Shown: one piece after another, positions 8,585 through 16,808 of the stretch
Numbering within the stretch: position 1 is the stretch's first letter
Layout: every line of letters begins with the position of its first letter
Assembly (NCBI GenBank): GCA_963841325.1
Contig: CAWJBZ010000008.1
Span: 1 to 64,000, forward strand
Reading direction: 5' to 3'
Source: CAVPPA01 sp963841325
GTDB lineage: Bacteria > Patescibacteriota > Saccharimonadia > Saccharimonadales > UBA4665
DNA length: 64,000 nucleotides
Translations under genes and position numbers: made by a program
Notes under the pieces: generated by a model
What the model was told of the DNA's origin: nothing
Seen by the model: the letters and a program-made list of their open reading frames with translations, nothing else
Database searches by the model: none

Positions 8585-9466
8585 ATGAAACCTAAAGATA
8601 CACCCCTTATTGCAATTGTTGGTGAAACAGCTAGCGGGAAATCCTCATTAGCCATTAAGCTAGCTAAACGGTTCAATGGTGAAATTATTTGTGCTGATTC
8701 TATGACAATCTACAAAGGATTTGATATTGGAACTTCTAAACCAACTTCTGATGACCGACTTGAAATACCACATCATTTACTTGATATTGCCAATCCACTC
8801 AGTGGCTTTAATGCTAAAAAATTTCAGACATTAGCAACTAACACCATTGAAGATATTAAAGAACGACATAAGCAATCAATTTTAGTTGGTGGTAGCGGAT
8901 TATATATCAATAGTGTGCTATTTAATTATAAATTTTTACCACCCCCATCGACTAAATATCGACACCAACTAAATCAGCTGAATTTATCGGAACTACTACA
9001 GAAGATTGAAAATTTAGGATTAAGCACTGATTTAATTGACATTAATAATAAGCGTCGAGTTATTCGTTTAATTGAAACAAACGGCTTTCTTCCCCCAAAA
9101 AGTCCTCTGAGACCACAAACTATTATTATTGGGCTTCAAGCACCTAAAGTGACTTTAAAATCCAATATAGTACGTCGAGTAAATAAAATACTAGCAGCTG
9201 GTTTAGAGGAAGAAGTAAGCCATCTAGTTAGCTTATACGGTTGGGATATTGAACCGATGAAAAGTGTTGGTTACCGAGAATGGCGAGACTATTTTGAAGG
9301 ATCAAATACCTATCCAGAACTACGTAACAAAATTATTCAAGACACTCTAAATTTAGCCAAAAAGCAGCGAGTATGGTTTAGGCGAAATAAAAGTATTCAA
9401 TGGTTTTCTACCGGATATAATTTCGAAGATATTGTAGACCTTGTAACAACGTTTTTGAACAATTGA
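8585..9466 (+). CDS. miaA: tRNA dimethylallyltransferase
   Basis: Transfers a dimethylallyl group to A37 of tRNAs that read codons starting with U. The P-loop GETASGKSS is at residues 11-19. ADSMTIYKGFDIGTSKP and EIPHHLLDI are the conserved substrate-binding segments, and VGGSGLYINSVLF follows. SVGYREWRDYFEG near residue 225 corresponds to the IGYRE motif. Length 293 is near normal. Its ATG lies 4 bases after the atl stop, and it is the last gene of the thrS operon. Confidence 0.93.
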   Translation: MKPKDTPLIAIVGETASGKSSLAIKLAKRFNGEIICADSMTIYKGFDIGTSKPTSDDRLEIPHHLLDIANPLSGFNAKKFQTLATNTIEDIKERHKQSILVGGSGLYINSVLFNYKFLPPPSTKYRHQLNQLNLSELLQKIENLGLSTDLIDINNKRRVIRLIETNGFLPPKSPLRPQTIIIGLQAPKVTLKSNIVRRVNKILAAGLEEEVSHLVSLYGWDIEPMKSVGYREWRDYFEGSNTYPELRNKIIQDTLNLAKKQRVWFRRNKSIQWFSTGYNFEDIVDLVTTFLNN

Positions 9467-9503
9467 TATTACTAAACCAACACTCTTTTGTTACAATGAA
9501 ATC

Positions 9504-10091
9504 ATGATTGAACAATTACTCGGGTCTAAAACGAGATTGAAGTTATTACAGCTTTTTCTGAGCAACCCAAATCGATCATTTTATGTTAGGGAAATAACAC
9601 GCAAAATTAGCGAGCAAATAAACTCAGTCAGACGTGAATTATCTAATCTACTAAATATAGGGATTATTATCTCAGAAACCACCAATAATCGTTTGTATTA
9701 CGAAGTGAATCAAAAATATGAATACTACGATCCCTTAAAAGCTATTTTTGGCACAAATAACCAAAAAACGAACAAAGAAAACACTAAAAATGGGCGTCAA
9801 GATGATATGAAATCACTTGGTAATGTTGATCTCTTATTGTATACCGGGCAATTTACACGAGACGAAACTCCAGGGATAGACTTGCTTATCGTTGGTAATA
9901 CAAACGCGCACGCCGTCCAAAAATTTGTGAACGAATTAGAAGAAAGAGAAGGTAAGGAGTTACGTTATACGGTTATGAGCTTAGAGGATTTTAGGTATCG
10001 TCAACAGATAAAAGATAGATTTATAACTAATATTATATCTTCAAAAAAGCAAACGGTTATCGATAGCCGAGGATTGTTAGAGAGCACCTAA
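9504..10091 (+). CDS. Winged-helix transcriptional regulator with C-terminal nucleotidyltransferase-like part
   Basis: 195 residues. Residues 1-75 form an ArsR-like winged helix (LLGSKTRLKLLQLFLSNP, then FYVREITRKI and SVRRELSNLLNIGII). The C-terminal half (NVDLLLYTGQFTRDETPGIDLLIVGNT) looks like the degenerate nucleotidyltransferase-like domain seen in many CPR regulators, with the IDLLIVG strand but no clear catalytic triad. No ribosome-binding site is visible. TACAAT at 9492-9497 lies 6 bases before the ATG, suggesting a leaderless mRNA. It precedes the MBL-fold gene by 11 bases. The target is unknown. Confidence 0.65.
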   Translation: MIEQLLGSKTRLKLLQLFLSNPNRSFYVREITRKISEQINSVRRELSNLLNIGIIISETTNNRLYYEVNQKYEYYDPLKAIFGTNNQKTNKENTKNGRQDDMKSLGNVDLLLYTGQFTRDETPGIDLLIVGNTNAHAVQKFVNELEEREGKELRYTVMSLEDFRYRQQIKDRFITNIISSKKQTVIDSRGLLEST

Positions 10092-10102
10092 AGCGGTTTT
10101 AT

Positions 10103-10732
10103 ATGGATATACAATACTACGGCGCTAATTGTGTGGTGTTCACTACCAAAAACGCTCGAGTTGTTATTGACGACAATCTATCAGAGTTAGGTCTTAAGTC
10201 TATCTCTAAGAAAGATGACATTGTGGTTTTTACGGGGCAACACCAAGAATTAAACTTCGAGCCAAAATTACTTATCGACCAGCCGGGCGAATACGAGATG
10301 TCCGGTATGTCGATAACAGGTATTGCAGCGCAAAGTCATTTAGACGAACCAAACTCGCGTCTAGCAACCATGTACAAGATAGTATTTACCGAAATAAACT
10401 ATTTAATAACAGGCCATATTTACCCAGATATAAATGATGATCAACTAGAAACTATAGGTATGGTAGACGTAATGTTTGTGCCAGTTGGAGGCAATGGCTA
10501 TACTCTTGATTCAACTGGTGCACTCCAATTACTTAAAAAAATAGAACCTAAATTAGTTGTACCTACTCACTATGCAGATAAAGCCATACATTATGCAGTA
10601 GTACAGCAGTCTCTAGAGCAGGCATTAAAGAATATGGGCATGGAACCAAAGGAAACTATCACCAAATTACACCTTAAGCCAGGAGAACCCCTAAGCGATG
10701 CCGTGCAACTAATTGTATTAGCTCGCAGCTAA
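10103..10732 (+). CDS. MBL-fold (UlaG-like) protein without the HxHxDH motif
   Basis: 209 residues starting MDIQYYGANCVVFTTKNARV, the beta-strand pattern of UlaG-like metallo-beta-lactamase proteins. VFVPVGGNGYTLDSTGAL and PKLVVPTHYADKAIHY match the later metal-site loops (VPVGG...T and PTHY). The canonical HxHxDH motif is missing: the matching stretch reads VFTGQHQELNF. This is common in the CPR and Saccharibacteria version. A hydrolase role is uncertain. Probably co-transcribed with the winged-helix gene upstream. Confidence 0.7.
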   Translation: MDIQYYGANCVVFTTKNARVVIDDNLSELGLKSISKKDDIVVFTGQHQELNFEPKLLIDQPGEYEMSGMSITGIAAQSHLDEPNSRLATMYKIVFTEINYLITGHIYPDINDDQLETIGMVDVMFVPVGGNGYTLDSTGALQLLKKIEPKLVVPTHYADKAIHYAVVQQSLEQALKNMGMEPKETITKLHLKPGEPLSDAVQLIVLARS

Positions 10733-10793
10733 TTATTGTGAATGGTTATAGAATTTACTAAATTAATGAATCTCTTTAAAGAGGAACAATAAT

Positions 10794-10991
10794 CTACAGA
10801 GTGTTTAGTAGCCCTTTTCTCTTCATGGTACGCATTGCTTGAGTGCTAAGTTTTAACTTTAACTTCTTGCCCTCAACAACTACTGTCTTACTCTGTAAAT
10901 TCGGTTTCCAAACCTTCTTAGTGTGGCGTTGGGAAAAGCTAACATTGTTGCCGAATTGTTTACCTTTCCCAGTGATATCGCATTTTTGCAT
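10794..10991 (-). CDS. rpmB: Ribosomal protein bL28
   Basis: 65 residues, starting MQKCDITGKGKQFGNNVS and continuing HTKKVWKPNLQ, the classic bL28 pattern, with KLSTQAMRTMKRKGL at the end. Part of the 50S subunit. Monocistronic on the minus strand, convergent with the MBL-fold gene. Confidence 0.92.
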   Translation of the reverse strand: MQKCDITGKGKQFGNNVSFSQRHTKKVWKPNLQSKTVVVEGKKLKLKLSTQAMRTMKRKGLLNTL

Positions 10992-11095
10992 GAAATGATC
11001 CTTAATGACCTTAAATACTTAAGGTGTCATTGTAGTCATTTTCCAGATATAAGTCAATTATAACTAGACTAGCGGCTGATATACTGGTAGCTAGT

Positions 11096-11710
11096 ATGAT
11101 TTCTGGGCTAACATTCACCGACATCATCATTATTATTATTTCACTCCTGATTGCTATATCGATTCACGAGTCATTACATGCCTATGTTGGGCTTAAGCTC
11201 GGTGATCCAACAGCATCTGAAGAAGGTCGAATTAGCCTTAATCCATTAAGGCATATTGATCCCTTTGCGACGATTTTATTGCCAATTATTACATTGGTAC
11301 TGTTTAAATTTCCAATTTTAGCTGCTCGTCCAGTGCCATTTAACCCTGGACGTGTCAAATTTGCTGAATTTGGTGCTGCTCTTATTGCTGTAGCTGGTCC
11401 GGTATCGAATCTCGTATTAGCAATAATTGGTGCGGTTTTAGTACGTATATTAATAAATAATTCATTTATGGTTAACGCTTTAGAATTATTTGTGCAACTG
11501 AATGTCTTACTTTTTATCTTTAATTTAGTACCGATTCCGCCTCTAGATGGATCAAGAGTTTTATATGCATTTGCCCCGGAACCAGTTCAACAGCTACTCA
11601 GCCAAATAGAACCTTTCGGATTAATAGTAATCTTTGCTTTAGTACTATTAAGTGGTTTTGGGGGGTTGCTCTTAAATATAGATCATTTTGTTTTACAATA
11701 TCTGCTCTGA
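11096..11710 (+). CDS. Site-2 protease family (M50) membrane metalloprotease
   Basis: 204 residues with four or five membrane helices. The zinc site HESLH is at residues 24-28 inside the first helix, and the third ligand motif NLVPIPPLDGSRVL is near 143-156. Members cut membrane-embedded substrates, often anti-sigma factors or signal peptides. This is the short form without PDZ domain that is frequent in CPR genomes. A TATACT at 11080-11085 lies just upstream of the ATG and no clear ribosome-binding site is seen. The substrate is unknown. Confidence 0.85.
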   Translation: MISGLTFTDIIIIIISLLIAISIHESLHAYVGLKLGDPTASEEGRISLNPLRHIDPFATILLPIITLVLFKFPILAARPVPFNPGRVKFAEFGAALIAVAGPVSNLVLAIIGAVLVRILINNSFMVNALELFVQLNVLLFIFNLVPIPPLDGSRVLYAFAPEPVQQLLSQIEPFGLIVIFALVLLSGFGGLLLNIDHFVLQYLL

Positions 11711-11768
11711 AATATTTTGGACTCATATATACCGATAGATAAGATAACTTCACTTAATTTAAGTGAGT

Positions 11769-11774
11769 TATAAT
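11769..11774 (+). promoter_or_regulatory. -10 box of the 6S-like RNA
   Basis: TATAAT seven bases before the first paired base of the following structured RNA. It marks an independent transcript between the protease gene and tRNA-Pro. Confidence 0.5.
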
Positions 11775-11781
11775 GGAAATT

Positions 11782-11913
11782 GGTCGGGAGTGCTAGGCTA
11801 ATGATTACCTGAACATGTAATCATTAGGGAGCCTTAATGTTTGGCAGCTGTGGCTACCAAATGCGGGCACCCACCTGGCGCATCGCGGGTTAATCATGCC
11901 AACTCTCCCGGCC
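11782..11913 (+). ncRNA. Structured small RNA, 6S-like candidate
   Basis: The ends close with GGTCGGGAG (11782-11790) and CTCCCGGCC (11905-11913). Inside are a long hairpin with a perfect 10-bp core (TAATGATTAC/GTAATCATTA) and a TTTGG/CCAAA hairpin, followed by GCGGGCACCCACCTGGCGC. A closed rod with internal bulges and a cACCCACCT segment recalls 6S RNA, which binds RNA polymerase. At about 132 nt it is shorter than most 6S RNAs, so the class is uncertain. The signal-recognition-particle GGAA-type loop is absent. Confidence 0.45.
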
Positions 11914-12062
11914 ACATTGGCGGATAAAATAATCCATACTTGTGATTATTAATTGTTTAGATAAGGCTATACATGAAAATCGAAAAAATACACCCCATTT
12001 TAACCATTAATTTAGATTTAATTATCAGATGATGTTAAATATTAACAATCGTTTGGGAATGG

Positions 12063-12139
12063 CGGGGTGTAGCGCAGTTGGCTAGCGCGTACGGCTGGGG
12101 GCCGTGAGGTCGCAGGTTCAAGTCCTGTCACCCCGACCA
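12063..12139 (+). tRNA. tRNA-Pro(GGG), integration site of the mobile element
   Basis: Acceptor stem CGGGGTG/CACCCCG, D-arm GCGCAGTTGGCTAGCGC, anticodon stem TACGG/CCGTG with loop CTGGGGG giving GGG, T-arm GCAGGTTCAAGTCCTGT and an encoded CCA. The last bases also encode the end of the serine recombinase on the other strand, and the att core CGACCATG starts inside the tRNA. The tRNA is intact, so insertion did not damage it. Confidence 0.93.
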
Positions 12140-13695
12140 TGACGGACAGCTTGCTTTTCGGCAAGCTTCGAGAAGGCCTTTGTAAGGTGTAAATCAACCA
12201 CTTTTTCCTCGTCAACAATGAGGTTCAAAAAGATTATTCTGCAAATGTGGTCTTTGCCGACTTTGTTAGCCGCTTTCACCTTAGCACCAGCGTTTTTGGC
12301 TAGGTTCAAAAACTGATCAATGCTTAAAAGCTCCTGCTCGGGATCTGTAATCAGCTTATTGAGCTCATCTATTTGGGAAGTCAGATCTTCGGCATCTTTA
12401 TCGAGGCGAGTTAATTCGATATCGTTAAACTTCCATACGGTCGAGTTTTTATCATATTTAACAATTGCCAGACCTATCTCTTTACGCTGACGATTGGTTG
12501 CCTTCAGTGCTGCCTGTTTGTTATTGAGCTCGGTCCTGAGACTAACATGCTGCTTTCCAGATAGTGCAGTAAGATGTTCGTGGTAGTACTCATAGTCTTT
12601 TTCACCCAATTCCACGCCATCTTTCAATAATTCATATATGTAGTTAAACACTATGTTTGCACGAATACCCTTCTTTTTCCGTTCACAATTTTTATTCGTG
12701 CAACGGTAATACAAGTATTTTTTATCCCGACCTTTCGAGGCACCGGGTGTCATGCTATGGTTGCATATTGCGCACCTAACCATGCCGCTATGTAGTGGGA
12801 AAAATGTATCGCGTCTTTTCCTTATGAAAGGTGAAAGTCTTGCACGGGATAACCGTTGGACCTCATTGTAATCTTCTTCACTAACCGCTGGCTCAAAGTC
12901 ATAGATTGTTCTCAGATCAACCTGATTATTTGCCTGGATCAGCATCCCGTAGTAGAAAGGATTGTTGAATACCCGCTCACTCAATATCTGATGGCTCATT
13001 GGTATTTTTTTGCCGTAGTTTTTGGAGCCCCTATCTTTAATAATTCGGGCATAGCCTTTAGAATTCATATAATCAGCGATATCTCGCATGCCCATACCTT
13101 CTTTGCGCATTTGCCACGCCTCACATATAAGCGCAAAATTATTGCTATCGGGCTTATAGATTCCGTCCTCGGTACGAACGTAACCATGCTTCGGCGAACC
13201 AGATGATTTACCTTCCTTGAAGCCCTGACGCATCCCGCGAGTTACTTTTTGCGACAGATCGTCTGAGTAATGCTTCGATAAAACAAACGCCATACCCAGT
13301 AGCATCTTGCCATTAGCGTCGTTTGTGAAGTGGTGGGTGACAAACTTGAGGTCTTTAACAACCTTTTCATCGATTAGATCAATTAACTCGCCGCCTTCTT
13401 TCATGTTTCTTGCTAGGCGATCTGGATGCCAAGCAAGGATGCCATCAATCTTGCCCTGTCGCAGGTCTGCAAGAAGTTTACTAAAAAGAGGTCGTTGCCC
13501 CGGCTTCTTGGCGGATTTTGTTTCTTTGATGTAAGGCCTTACAAGACGGAGCCCCATTCTTGTAGCTAAATCTTCGCATTCGGTAATTTGGTCGCCAATT
13601 GACCGCACTTGGCGTTGCATATCATCAGTAGACTTTCGTGCATATAGGGCGTATCTGAGCTTTGTGATGTCAATTTCGGTCACGTTCTCATCCAT
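12118..13695 (-). CDS. Large serine recombinase (integrase)
   Basis: 525 residues. The N-terminal resolvase domain has YALYARKSTDD, with the catalytic Ser in ARKS near residue 22, and GILAWHPDRLARN. A recombinase domain follows (GSPKHGYVRTEDGIYKPD and following), then a zinc ribbon (CAICNHSMTPG...YYRCTNKNCERKKKG) and a coiled coil near 390-450. Such enzymes join attP and attB in a directional reaction. The stop TGA and last codons (GDRT) come from tRNA-Pro DNA, so in the integrated state the protein carries a host-encoded tail. In the free circle it would be about 574 residues. The start ATG is preceded by a divergent promoter region shared with the structured RNA. Confidence 0.93.
   Translation of the reverse strand: MDENVTEIDITKLRYALYARKSTDDMQRQVRSIGDQITECEDLATRMGLRLVRPYIKETKSAKKPGQRPLFSKLLADLRQGKIDGILAWHPDRLARNMKEGGELIDLIDEKVVKDLKFVTHHFTNDANGKMLLGMAFVLSKHYSDDLSQKVTRGMRQGFKEGKSSGSPKHGYVRTEDGIYKPDSNNFALICEAWQMRKEGMGMRDIADYMNSKGYARIIKDRGSKNYGKKIPMSHQILSERVFNNPFYYGMLIQANNQVDLRTIYDFEPAVSEEDYNEVQRLSRARLSPFIRKRRDTFFPLHSGMVRCAICNHSMTPGASKGRDKKYLYYRCTNKNCERKKKGIRANIVFNYIYELLKDGVELGEKDYEYYHEHLTALSGKQHVSLRTELNNKQAALKATNRQRKEIGLAIVKYDKNSTVWKFNDIELTRLDKDAEDLTSQIDELNKLITDPEQELLSIDQFLNLAKNAGAKVKAANKVGKDHICRIIFLNLIVDEEKVVDLHLTKAFSKLAEKQAVRHGRGDRT
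12134..12141 (+). repeat. Left att core (attL), CGACCATG
   Basis: Overlaps the discriminator and CCA of tRNA-Pro and the last codons of the recombinase. Identical to 16961-16968. Confidence 0.65.
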
Positions 13696-13729
13696 GCCAA
13701 CATTCTAACACCGACTAACTCCGCTCTGG

Positions 13730-13735
13730 TATAAT
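13730..13735 (+). promoter_or_regulatory. -10 box for the element's structured RNA and cargo genes
   Basis: A perfect TATAAT in the divergent region between the recombinase and the cargo genes. The first hairpin of the RNA begins about 7 bases downstream. No good -35 box is seen. Confidence 0.5.
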
Positions 13736-13741
13736 CAGCAC

Positions 13742-13922
13742 AACGCCTAATAGCGTTATAACAATTTGGTATGACCTAAACTGAGTAGCAATTTGCGAAA
13801 GGCATGGCCATAAATCCCCATCAGAAGCGCTGAGCTAGTCGTTCAGGCATCTCTGATGGGGTCATAACTGGAAACGGTTATGGGCAACGAAAGTTGTCGC
13901 TTGGCGGCTAGCTCAATTTTTG
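13742..13922 (+). ncRNA. Compact structured RNA with pseudoknot and two GAAA loops, unknown class
   Basis: Starts with an AACGC/GCGTT hairpin. A perfect 10-bp stem joins 13816-13825 and 13852-13861. Its loop carries GAGCTAG (13832-13838), complementary to CTAGCTC (13908-13914), forming a pseudoknot. Between them are two small hairpins, CATAAC/GTTATG (13863-13882) and CAAC/GTTG within GGCAAC...GTTGTC, each closed by GAAA. A run of T follows the last pseudoknot strand. The layout suggests a riboswitch-like or regulatory RNA, or a stable element RNA. I do not recognise the family. Confidence 0.55.
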
Positions 13923-13962
13923 TTCCCCGTCAGGCACTAAAAGCATGGACGGAAAGGCAAAA

Positions 13963-14811
13963 ATGAGCACAAGTACTCAGCGTCTTAATAAATCTTGGTA
14001 CAAGCATTGGTGGGGCATACTTATCGTTATACCAGCTCTGCCATTATTCACACTGTGGTATGTTTGGGTCGAAGTGGAACGTAGCAAAATATTTCGCTTA
14101 GGTGCTGTAAGTGTTCTGCTAGCTCTATATGCCGGTGGCATCATGTCACTTGTCTACGCATTGCCGAACTCGTCACCTACAAAGCCTTTGGTTGCTAAGC
14201 CTACCGCAACGAGCATTGCAACTTCACAGAATACAAACTCCGCTTCAGCCACACTGCCACAGTCCACCATAACGACGAAAACAAATGCTCAGAATACAAA
14301 TACAACCAAAGCAACCGCTACAAGCCCAGTAACGATCCCAACCACACCGTCTACCACACAGCCAGTAGTTGCGTCTCCGCCCAAAACACTGCTACAGCAG
14401 TACCCGGATACTTACCCCGTAAAATGGGCCGATGCGCCAGCAGATACCATCATTGATACCTGGGGCATGGATAATCGGGAGAGTACCAGCTACACAGCAT
14501 GGAAAGTGAACGAGGCTTACGGCAATATGCCAACTTGGGGTATTGGCTCAACCGGTGACGCAAAGGACTGGCCCGCTGACGCACAGGCGGTCGGTATCCC
14601 AACGGGAACCACACCGAAAGTACACTCGGTTGCAATTAACCCAGCGAATACACATGGTGCAGGTAGTAGTGGCTTTTCAGCTTGGGTAGAGGCAGTTAAT
14701 GGGGACCAGATTACCATAAGCTTTTACAATCTCGGCAACGCCTATGATTATGGTGTAACCACAGAGTCTGCTGCATACTTTGAAACTTATATTTACTTTG
14801 GTGGGCAGTAG
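13963..14811 (+). CDS. Membrane-anchored protein with degenerate CHAP-like domain
   Basis: About 282 residues from ATG 13963 (GGAAAGG lies just upstream; an earlier ATG at 13945 has no such site). Two hydrophobic segments (GILIVIPALPLFTLWYVWV and GAVSVLLALYAGGIM) precede a Thr/Ser/Ala-rich linker and a C-terminal extracellular domain of about 130 residues. That domain has the order of a CHAP peptidoglycan amidase (WGMDNRE-TSYTAWKVNEAYGNMPTWG, then W-A-AQAVGIP and WVEAVNGDQITISFYN). The catalytic Cys is Ser in NRESTSY and the usual GH of the second motif reads SSGFSAW. It probably binds wall material or a partner without cutting it. First cargo gene after the structured RNA. Confidence 0.7.
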   Translation: MSTSTQRLNKSWYKHWWGILIVIPALPLFTLWYVWVEVERSKIFRLGAVSVLLALYAGGIMSLVYALPNSSPTKPLVAKPTATSIATSQNTNSASATLPQSTITTKTNAQNTNTTKATATSPVTIPTTPSTTQPVVASPPKTLLQQYPDTYPVKWADAPADTIIDTWGMDNRESTSYTAWKVNEAYGNMPTWGIGSTGDAKDWPADAQAVGIPTGTTPKVHSVAINPANTHGAGSSGFSAWVEAVNGDQITISFYNLGNAYDYGVTTESAAYFETYIYFGGQ

Positions 14812-14812
14812 G

Positions 14813-15626
14813 ATGGGGTTTTTCAACAACAAGAAAAGAGCCCAGCAACAACAAGTCGTCCCGGTGGCCACGAAAACAACCGACTTAGCACTCTGCCCAC
14901 ACTGTCATAAGCAATTGCCAAAATTCCCCGGGCGTAAGGGTAATTGCCCGTTTTGCCAGCACACATATCTGGTACGCACAGACCCTGAGTCAAGGAAGAA
15001 AGTAGTGGTTGATGCAGGTGGCGCAAAACGAATCGAAAAAATTTATCAACAGCAAGCAGTCGAAAATGAATTAGAAAGACATCTTCAGTCTTGCACCGAA
15101 AATTACGAGGGGCTTTATAAAACCGTCGAGGATGACCTAACAGAAAAGTGGATGCCCAAGTTTGGCAGAGGTCCCAGCAGGCGGGATGTTTTATGGGGTG
15201 TCGCTGGTCAGCTTACCCTGATATATATGAAGGAGCAAGACTTCAATATGCTTGGAATGGTTTACTTTGCTCAAGCGCTTTTTATGCATGAATCAGGTAA
15301 AGATTGTTTAAAGCTCAAGCAATCCTCTTGTGACATGGAATTATACAATTATGCCAAAATGGGTGGCGTTAAAGGCGTTAGTGTAACTGTCAATAGCGAC
15401 TGTTGCGGCAGTTGTAAAAAGTTGGCTAGCAAAACTTTTTCCCCTCAAAGACGCCTTAAAACAGCACGTATTACCAAATAATAGTTGCTCCCATAAGCTT
15501 AACGAAAGTGCCCCAACGGGATGGTGTCTATGCTACTATCAAGCCGATTACTTCCGACCTAACTACTATGAGCCAGGGAAATTTCGAGTCTATATTATGG
15601 GACAACCCAAAATAATAAGCGCCTAA
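14813..15626 (+). pseudogene. Zinc-binding protein split by a frameshift at a T5C4 run
   Basis: The ATG at 14813 overlaps the end of the CHAP-like gene's stop region. Frame 0 encodes 222 residues with an N-terminal zinc ribbon (CPHCHKQLP...CPFCQH) and a helical middle, and ends at 15481 soon after SDCCGSCKKLASKTFSP. At the run TTTTTCCCC (15436-15444) the +1 frame continues for 61 codons to TAA 15624-15626. These encode PLKDALKQHVLPNNSCSHKL and GWCLCYYQADYF, further Cys/His residues that complete the CCGSC motif as a second zinc site. The full protein would be about 270 residues. Either a homopolymer indel broke the gene or it is read by frameshifting. No family recognised. Confidence 0.65.
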
Positions 15627-15636
15627 AGGAGGCAAT

Positions 15637-16035
15637 ATGTATATATCAATGGTAAACACCAACAACTTTGCAGTCTTCTACATGGGGACTGATCCAAACG
15701 ACCCGAAGCCGGGAAAGCAACGGCTAGAGCTGCATGGTAAAGGCATTAAGCTCGGCCAGTTCAAGAAACGATTTATCAGCAAGGACCAGATCACGAAAAC
15801 TGAGGTTGGTTATGAGGTTAATCAGAGATCACTATCACCCGGTGGCGCAGTTGCGGGGGCCGTATTAGCTGGTGGCATTGGCGCGGTGGCTGGCGCCGCT
15901 ATGGGTGGCAAGAAGGTCGAGCCTCACGTCACAATAACCTACAAAGATGGCTCGGGGAGCGAGCAACAGATAGTCCTGATCGCTAAGCTGGCAGATAAGA
16001 TCAAAAAACAGCTAGACAAAAAGTATCTAGCCTAA
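15637..16035 (+). CDS. Small PH-like protein with glycine-zipper segment
   Basis: 132 residues behind a strong AAAGGAGG at 15625-15632. The protein has beta-rich ends (RLELHGKGIKLGQFKKRF and PHVTITYKDGSGSEQQIVLI) around a glycine/alanine-rich segment (GGAVAGAVLAGGIGAVAGAA). The ends resemble short bacterial PH-like domains. The middle could insert in a membrane or mediate oligomerisation. It directly follows the zinc-protein frame, so translation may be coupled. Function unknown. Confidence 0.6.
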   Translation: MYISMVNTNNFAVFYMGTDPNDPKPGKQRLELHGKGIKLGQFKKRFISKDQITKTEVGYEVNQRSLSPGGAVAGAVLAGGIGAVAGAAMGGKKVEPHVTITYKDGSGSEQQIVLIAKLADKIKKQLDKKYLA

Positions 16036-16049
16036 TAGCAGGTCTATTA

Positions 16050-16493
16050 CTAATGCTCGGGGGTCTCTTGGGATTTTATATCTGAAGTGGGTATTGCTTT
16101 GTCATCGATTATTATTCGTCCGTTTGCCATTAGCCCGAACTGCTCCAGTAATGCTTCGACAGGATCCCGCTGTATGTTCTTAGATAAGTCGGTATCAAAC
16201 GTCTCAAGCCAGAGCTTTACAGCACTCGGGCTGCCTGTAGCTTTAGCGTGTTGATACAATGCTTCTATTACATCAGGTGTTCGGCCTCGGCTCCAAAGCC
16301 TAAGTTGTTGACTAACCTGTGCCCAAAAATCATCTTCCTTCTTCCAGTCCGATAAAGTTGCGGCGTCAACCCCCAGCTTCTTGGCTAACGCCTTCTGAGT
16401 GTTAGGTCGCCTGAACATACCCGGAGTTGCTATCCATTCTACAAATGTTTGATACTCATAAACTTTGTTAGTTATTGGCATAAATTGGTCCAT
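16050..16493 (-). CDS. Phage-type helix-turn-helix protein (phBC6A51-like)
   Basis: 147 residues. The N-terminal part (FVEWIATPGMFRRPNTQKALAKKLGV, then AATLSDWKKEDDFW) is a helix-turn-helix of the type found in phage small-terminase-like and phBC6A51 proteins. A helical segment (DVIEALYQHAKATGSPSAVKLWLETF) follows, which is also typical of that family. It may recognise element DNA or regulate it. It converges with the PH-like gene with only 14 bases between them. Confidence 0.6.
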   Translation of the reverse strand: MDQFMPITNKVYEYQTFVEWIATPGMFRRPNTQKALAKKLGVDAATLSDWKKEDDFWAQVSQQLRLWSRGRTPDVIEALYQHAKATGSPSAVKLWLETFDTDLSKNIQRDPVEALLEQFGLMANGRIIIDDKAIPTSDIKSQETPEH

Positions 16494-16553
16494 CTATATC
16501 TTGTAAGACCATGCCAATAGTCGCTTTGTATATTGCTAATGAGGTTCAAATAG

Positions 16554-16808
16554 CTACTCCTTGATGATTGTACGAGTCGCCGTAGGACCATTAACTAGCT
16601 CAATTCGTCTCCCGTCACTGTCTAAAATGGAAGTTGCGTTTAACTCCGCATCAGGGGCATTCTGATCAACATTTTGTAATTCCAGCATAAGATCTGCCAG
16701 TAGCTCGGCAACCTCAGCTTTCTGTAAATTCTTAATAATTTGTCCCGTGAGTTGAGTATGTAGCGCTGAGCCCTTATGAACCGTGATCATTACTTTTTTA
16801 GTATTCAT
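16554..16808 (-). CDS. Small protein of the element, unknown function
   Basis: 84 residues from ATG 16808, which has a GGGGGA ribosome-binding site. The sequence starts MNTKKVMITVHKGSALH and ends with DGRRIELVNGPTATRTII. Its start overlaps by 11 bases the end of the recombinase tail segment on the same strand. In the circular element it would therefore follow the recombinase in one operon. No family recognised. Confidence 0.6.
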   Translation of the reverse strand: MNTKKVMITVHKGSALHTQLTGQIIKNLQKAEVAELLADLMLELQNVDQNAPDAELNATSILDSDGRRIELVNGPTATRTIIKE

